Shown here in pieces: positions 60,655-64,000 of a stretch of DNA of 64,000 nucleotides. The stretch covers positions 47,078-111,077 of the forward strand of contig JACMOC010000071.1 of NCBI GenBank assembly GCA_014378195.1, in the 5' to 3' direction. The notes under the pieces are model-generated. The model made no database searches, was not told the DNA's origin, and saw only the letters and a list, made by a program, of their open reading frames with translations. The position numbers and the translations under genes are program-made. This DNA is from Oligoflexus sp. (GTDB taxonomy: Bacteria > Bdellovibrionota_B > Oligoflexia > Oligoflexales > Oligoflexaceae). Numbering within the stretch: the stretch's first letter is position 1; each line of letters starts with the position of its first letter.

Positions 60655-61455
60655 TCAAGGACGGAACAGTTTAACGAGTTCAGTTGTGATCGTTCCCGTC
60701 ATGGATGCTCCACTGACATCCGTCGCTGTATCCAAGACTGATTTTACAAGGATACTGCTGCCATCTTGTAGAGACCACGATTGAAAATTGCTCTGACCAG
60801 TCGAAAGGTTGGTCGCCTGACCGCGCACATAATCTGTAGTGAATGTTCCTGCGGTCACAGTAACTGACTGTGTGGATCGCTCCAGGACCTGCACGGAAAT
60901 ATCAGCCGGAACACCCGTAATTGGTCCTGAAATAGAACCGCTTAAACGGGAACATCCCGAAACAAACTCATCCTTGCCCAGCTCAGTCGTTGTTACGATC
61001 TGACGGCGAAGACCTTCGACGTTTACGGTTCGGTTCGAGACAACATGTGTTGAATTTGATTCCGTGATGTTTTCTTCATAACTCGACACCGACGATTGCA
61101 AAACTGCGCCTGCACTGTCTTTGGTTGTTTGCGTAGTTTTGTAACCCATCACAAGTCCAACTGGATGGGTTGCAACATAATGAGTCCAAGACGCTTCACA
61201 ATCGGCCGGAGCGGGCGCAGGACTCGTTGGTGCTCCACTATTTGAGCCGACTGGTGTCGCAGTCGCTGAGCCATCAGTCGAACCCGTGACAGCCGTACCC
61301 GTTGTCCCTGGTGTCCCGTTGGTTGTGGGTACTGTTGTTGTAGGGGCTGGCGCAGGCGTCGAGGATTTGCTCGAACTTCCGCAACCGACTAAAGCCGTCG
61401 CGCCTGAAACGCTTAAGCTGAACAGCATGGCAGAAGTCCATGGTCTAATCTTCAT
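60655..61455 (-). CDS. lipoprotein, tandem paralog 2, with Thr/Pro-rich linker
   Basis: GATALVGCGSSSKSS lipobox; low-complexity linker; C-terminus homologous to 59794..60498. Confidence 0.7.
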   Translation of the reverse strand: MKIRPWTSAMLFSLSVSGATALVGCGSSSKSSTPAPAPTTTVPTTNGTPGTTGTAVTGSTDGSATATPVGSNSGAPTSPAPAPADCEASWTHYVATHPVGLVMGYKTTQTTKDSAGAVLQSSVSSYEENITESNSTHVVSNRTVNVEGLRRQIVTTTELGKDEFVSGCSRLSGSISGPITGVPADISVQVLERSTQSVTVTAGTFTTDYVRGQATNLSTGQSNFQSWSLQDGSSILVKSVLDTATDVSGASMTGTITTELVKLFRP

Positions 61456-61690
61456 ACATTATCCTCCTAGGCACTTTTGTGCGTCGTTATATCTCTTGTC
61501 CTCGCTATTCCTTAACTCGTTTTAAAGAGCATGACTAGAACAATCGTCAGATTTTAGGCCGGTTTTACAGTACTGTAAGCGCGTGGCGACAGCTTTCGCG
61601 AATCATCTATGACAAAAAAATAGCCGTATGATAAGTCCGGGGCTCCTATTAAGATAACGCCTGTTCCAGCCCGTCGGAAAGGAGCCAGCC

Positions 61691-62971
61691 ATGCGAAAAG
61701 CCCATAGTCTTTATCATAAGTTGATTGAGCCCTTTCAGCCTTCATTTGCCGAAGGTTATTCCACTGAGGCCGAAAAAAGCAATCTTCTCATCCGCATCCG
61801 CTGGATACTCATCGCGATGCAGCTCCTCGTGATCGCCCCGGCGTTGATGTTCGAATATTTGCTCAGGCCCAATCTTTGGCCTTATCTTGGAGTGGTTGCG
61901 AGCCTACTGGTCTTCAATCTTGCGGCCAAACGGTTTCTCCAAACGCATCCTCTATCGTTATCCATCCAGCTCTCTGTCGATCTCATCGCGCTTTGCACCC
62001 TTCTGATACTGACGGCTGGTTGTCACAACCCTTTTTCTTCGCTGCTTTTTATCAGTGCTATCCTCGGTCCCATGTTTTTAGCCAGACCCTGGGCCGTGGC
62101 CTACCTCGTTGAAGCTGCGATTGGCCTCGTCATTGTCTGTTATTATACCGAGCCCCTGCTTTTGAACGCCCATGGTGAGGTCGTATCATCCGGCGTGACT
62201 ATCACCGCTAAAATCATCGTGCTTTTCAGTCTCGGCTGCCTCACTCTTTGGCTCAAAGCTTGTCTCGACAGATCGCAGAGCCGCTACGAAACACTTTATA
62301 AACAGAGGCAACGCCTTAATAGCTTCCGTGCCGTCGGCATAGTGTCCGCTCAACTTTCGCACGAACTCTCGACGCCTCTGAACACTCTGAAAATAATGAT
62401 GGATCGCATGAAACGCGACGAGCGCCTAAAGGCCAGCCACGACCTGCTTATAGCCGAGGCCGCCCTCGCCCAATGCGAAAGTACGATTCGTGATCTGTTT
62501 GACTGCAGCGTCGATGCCGGATCTTTGTCGTTTAAAGAGACGAATCTCGGCAATTTCATAAGGTCGGTCTGTGATAACTGGGCCCTCGATTTCCCGGGGG
62601 TGCAACTGGCGTTTGGAATCGATCCCAAAGCTGACGGTTTGAATTACCAGATTCCAGCCACGCCTTTTGCCCAAGCTGTGCTCGACATCCTCGACAATGC
62701 AAAAGAAGCCTCCGAAACCGATCACGTCGCGATCACCGTCGATATCGAGGTCCAAACGGATGCGATCCTGATTTCTTTTTCGGATCGGGGCCGCGGCCTG
62801 GATAAATCGATACTCAACCGCATCGGCGAACCTTTCGTCTCAACCAAATCCACAGGCACCGGACTCGGCGTTTACAATGCTTCGACTCTGCTTGAAGCGC
62901 TCGGCGGAAGCCTTGGTTTGGCTGATCGCATGGGTGGAGGGACACAAGTGTCGATGGTGCTGCCGCGATGA
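61691..62971 (+). CDS. RegB/PrrB-like sensor histidine kinase
   Basis: Multi-TM N-terminus with LTAGCHNPFSS (RegB GGxxNPF-like); H-box AQLSHELSTPLNTLKI; GTGLGVYNAS ATP-binding motif. Confidence 0.8.
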   Translation: MRKAHSLYHKLIEPFQPSFAEGYSTEAEKSNLLIRIRWILIAMQLLVIAPALMFEYLLRPNLWPYLGVVASLLVFNLAAKRFLQTHPLSLSIQLSVDLIALCTLLILTAGCHNPFSSLLFISAILGPMFLARPWAVAYLVEAAIGLVIVCYYTEPLLLNAHGEVVSSGVTITAKIIVLFSLGCLTLWLKACLDRSQSRYETLYKQRQRLNSFRAVGIVSAQLSHELSTPLNTLKIMMDRMKRDERLKASHDLLIAEAALAQCESTIRDLFDCSVDAGSLSFKETNLGNFIRSVCDNWALDFPGVQLAFGIDPKADGLNYQIPATPFAQAVLDILDNAKEASETDHVAITVDIEVQTDAILISFSDRGRGLDKSILNRIGEPFVSTKSTGTGLGVYNASTLLEALGGSLGLADRMGGGTQVSMVLPR

Positions 62972-63477
62972 AAAACCTCCTGGTGATAGAAGACGACGTC
63001 ATGTTTCGCGAAGCGATCAGGCGGGAATTTGAAGACAGAAATTATGCCGTGACGGCAAGCGCCACCCTCAAAGAGTTAAGGGCGCTTCACAGCATTCAGC
63101 CAAACTTTGCTATTGTCGACCTCAAACTCAAAGGCGAGAGCGGACTCGATGCTGTAGCTCACATCAAAAAAGAATATCCCGACTGTCAGACGATCGTACT
63201 CACGGGTTATGGGAGTATCGCCACGGCTGTCCAGGCTGTAAAGCTCGGGGCTTCGAATTATATATCCAAACCCGCATCAATCGATGATATCGAAAAAGCC
63301 CTGACCGGTGTTTATACTCCGGCCGAACCCGTAAATCCCCATAATCTTTATCGCCATGAAAGGGAGTACATCGAAAAGGTCATTCAGGACTTTGACGGTA
63401 ATATTTCCATGGCGGCGAAGGCCCTCGGCATCCACCGCCAGAGCCTGCAGCGCAAACTCCGCAAGTTCATCTCTTAA
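62968..63477 (+). CDS. RegA/PrrA-like response regulator with C-terminal Fis-type HTH
   Basis: LLVIEDDVMFREAI; FAIVDLKLKGESGLD; VLTGYGSIATAVQAVKLGASNYISKPA; GNISMAAKALGIHRQSLQRKLRK. Confidence 0.87.
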   Translation: MKNLLVIEDDVMFREAIRREFEDRNYAVTASATLKELRALHSIQPNFAIVDLKLKGESGLDAVAHIKKEYPDCQTIVLTGYGSIATAVQAVKLGASNYISKPASIDDIEKALTGVYTPAEPVNPHNLYRHEREYIEKVIQDFDGNISMAAKALGIHRQSLQRKLRKFIS

Positions 63478-64000
63478 ACAGAACCTCATTGGCCGTAATG
63501 AGGCCTTCGAATCGTCAAGAAATGCCCTCAAGATTTTCCCAAATTGTGCAATCTAAAGGTTTTTACATCGTTTTTGACATTTCCTAGTGGGATCAGTACA
63601 GACTCCACTTTCATAATCACGCAGGATCAAAAAGCGTCAGATTCTAGACATTAAAGTGAAGCTTAAGGACGAGGTGAGACCGCGATAATAGTAATATCCC
63701 TTTGCCCTGGACCATAGATCCAGAACACCCAGGTGAAAAACCTCAAGGTCAGTGAGAGCTTTGAAGTGCGCGAGAAAAAACCGGCCTCTATCGCCGCGTC
63801 ATGTTCAAGAAAGTCTCCTATAAAGCTATAAAAGACTATCTCGCCCTATACAGTGAGTCTTGGAGGAAACTTATGCTCGGCTTCATGCTGAAGGGTTCTC
63901 AGTACAGCTTCCTCCGATTATTTCCCTATTCACGAATGCCAGCTCCAGTCGAGGGAAATCCCTTCGTGTCGCAAGCTAGCCGGTGCCATTACCTGACGCA

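Noticed and set aside
1-64000. CRISPR arrays, rRNA, tRNA, prophage
   Set aside because: No regularly spaced repeats, no rRNA-like stretches, no convincing tRNA cloverleaf and no phage structural genes were seen by eye; a tRNAscan/Infernal run would be needed to exclude small RNAs.

Overview
This looks like a chromosomal window from a didermic bacterium, possibly Bdellovibrionota/Oligoflexia. That placement is inferred from gene content, not tested. Most of the window is dense, ordinary coding sequence: an alternative complex III operon (actABCDEF), uvrB-uvrC, a purD-purE-tsaC-maf-RDD-hemW run, a TamB/TamA-type envelope cluster, tolQRAB, bioB-bioF-bioDA, and a RegB/RegA-like two-component pair. 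The accessory layer is lipoprotein-rich: three ricin-type-lectin-like paralogs, two tandem lipoprotein paralogs, an internally duplicated lipoprotein, and a two-HKD PLD-family lipoprotein. There is also an IS607-type element with a decaying tnpB, and several gene remnants. The items most worth a second look are: (i) the IS607 element, with an 11-bp duplication that seems to have uncoupled tnpA/tnpB and a zinc-finger-less TnpB with His at the usual RuvC-III Asp position; (ii) a bioD-bioA gene fusion; (iii) a HEAT-like/HEPN-like protein (RNRAAH) next to a degenerate REC-GGDEF protein; (iv) a pseudo-receiver/TPR protein plus degenerate ExeA-like ATPase upstream of tamB-tamA; (v) the ricin-like lipoprotein family. 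No CRISPR array, rRNA or convincing tRNA was seen. I did not find a clearly new defence or biosynthetic system. All calls come from reading the sequence and provided translations; no database search was run.
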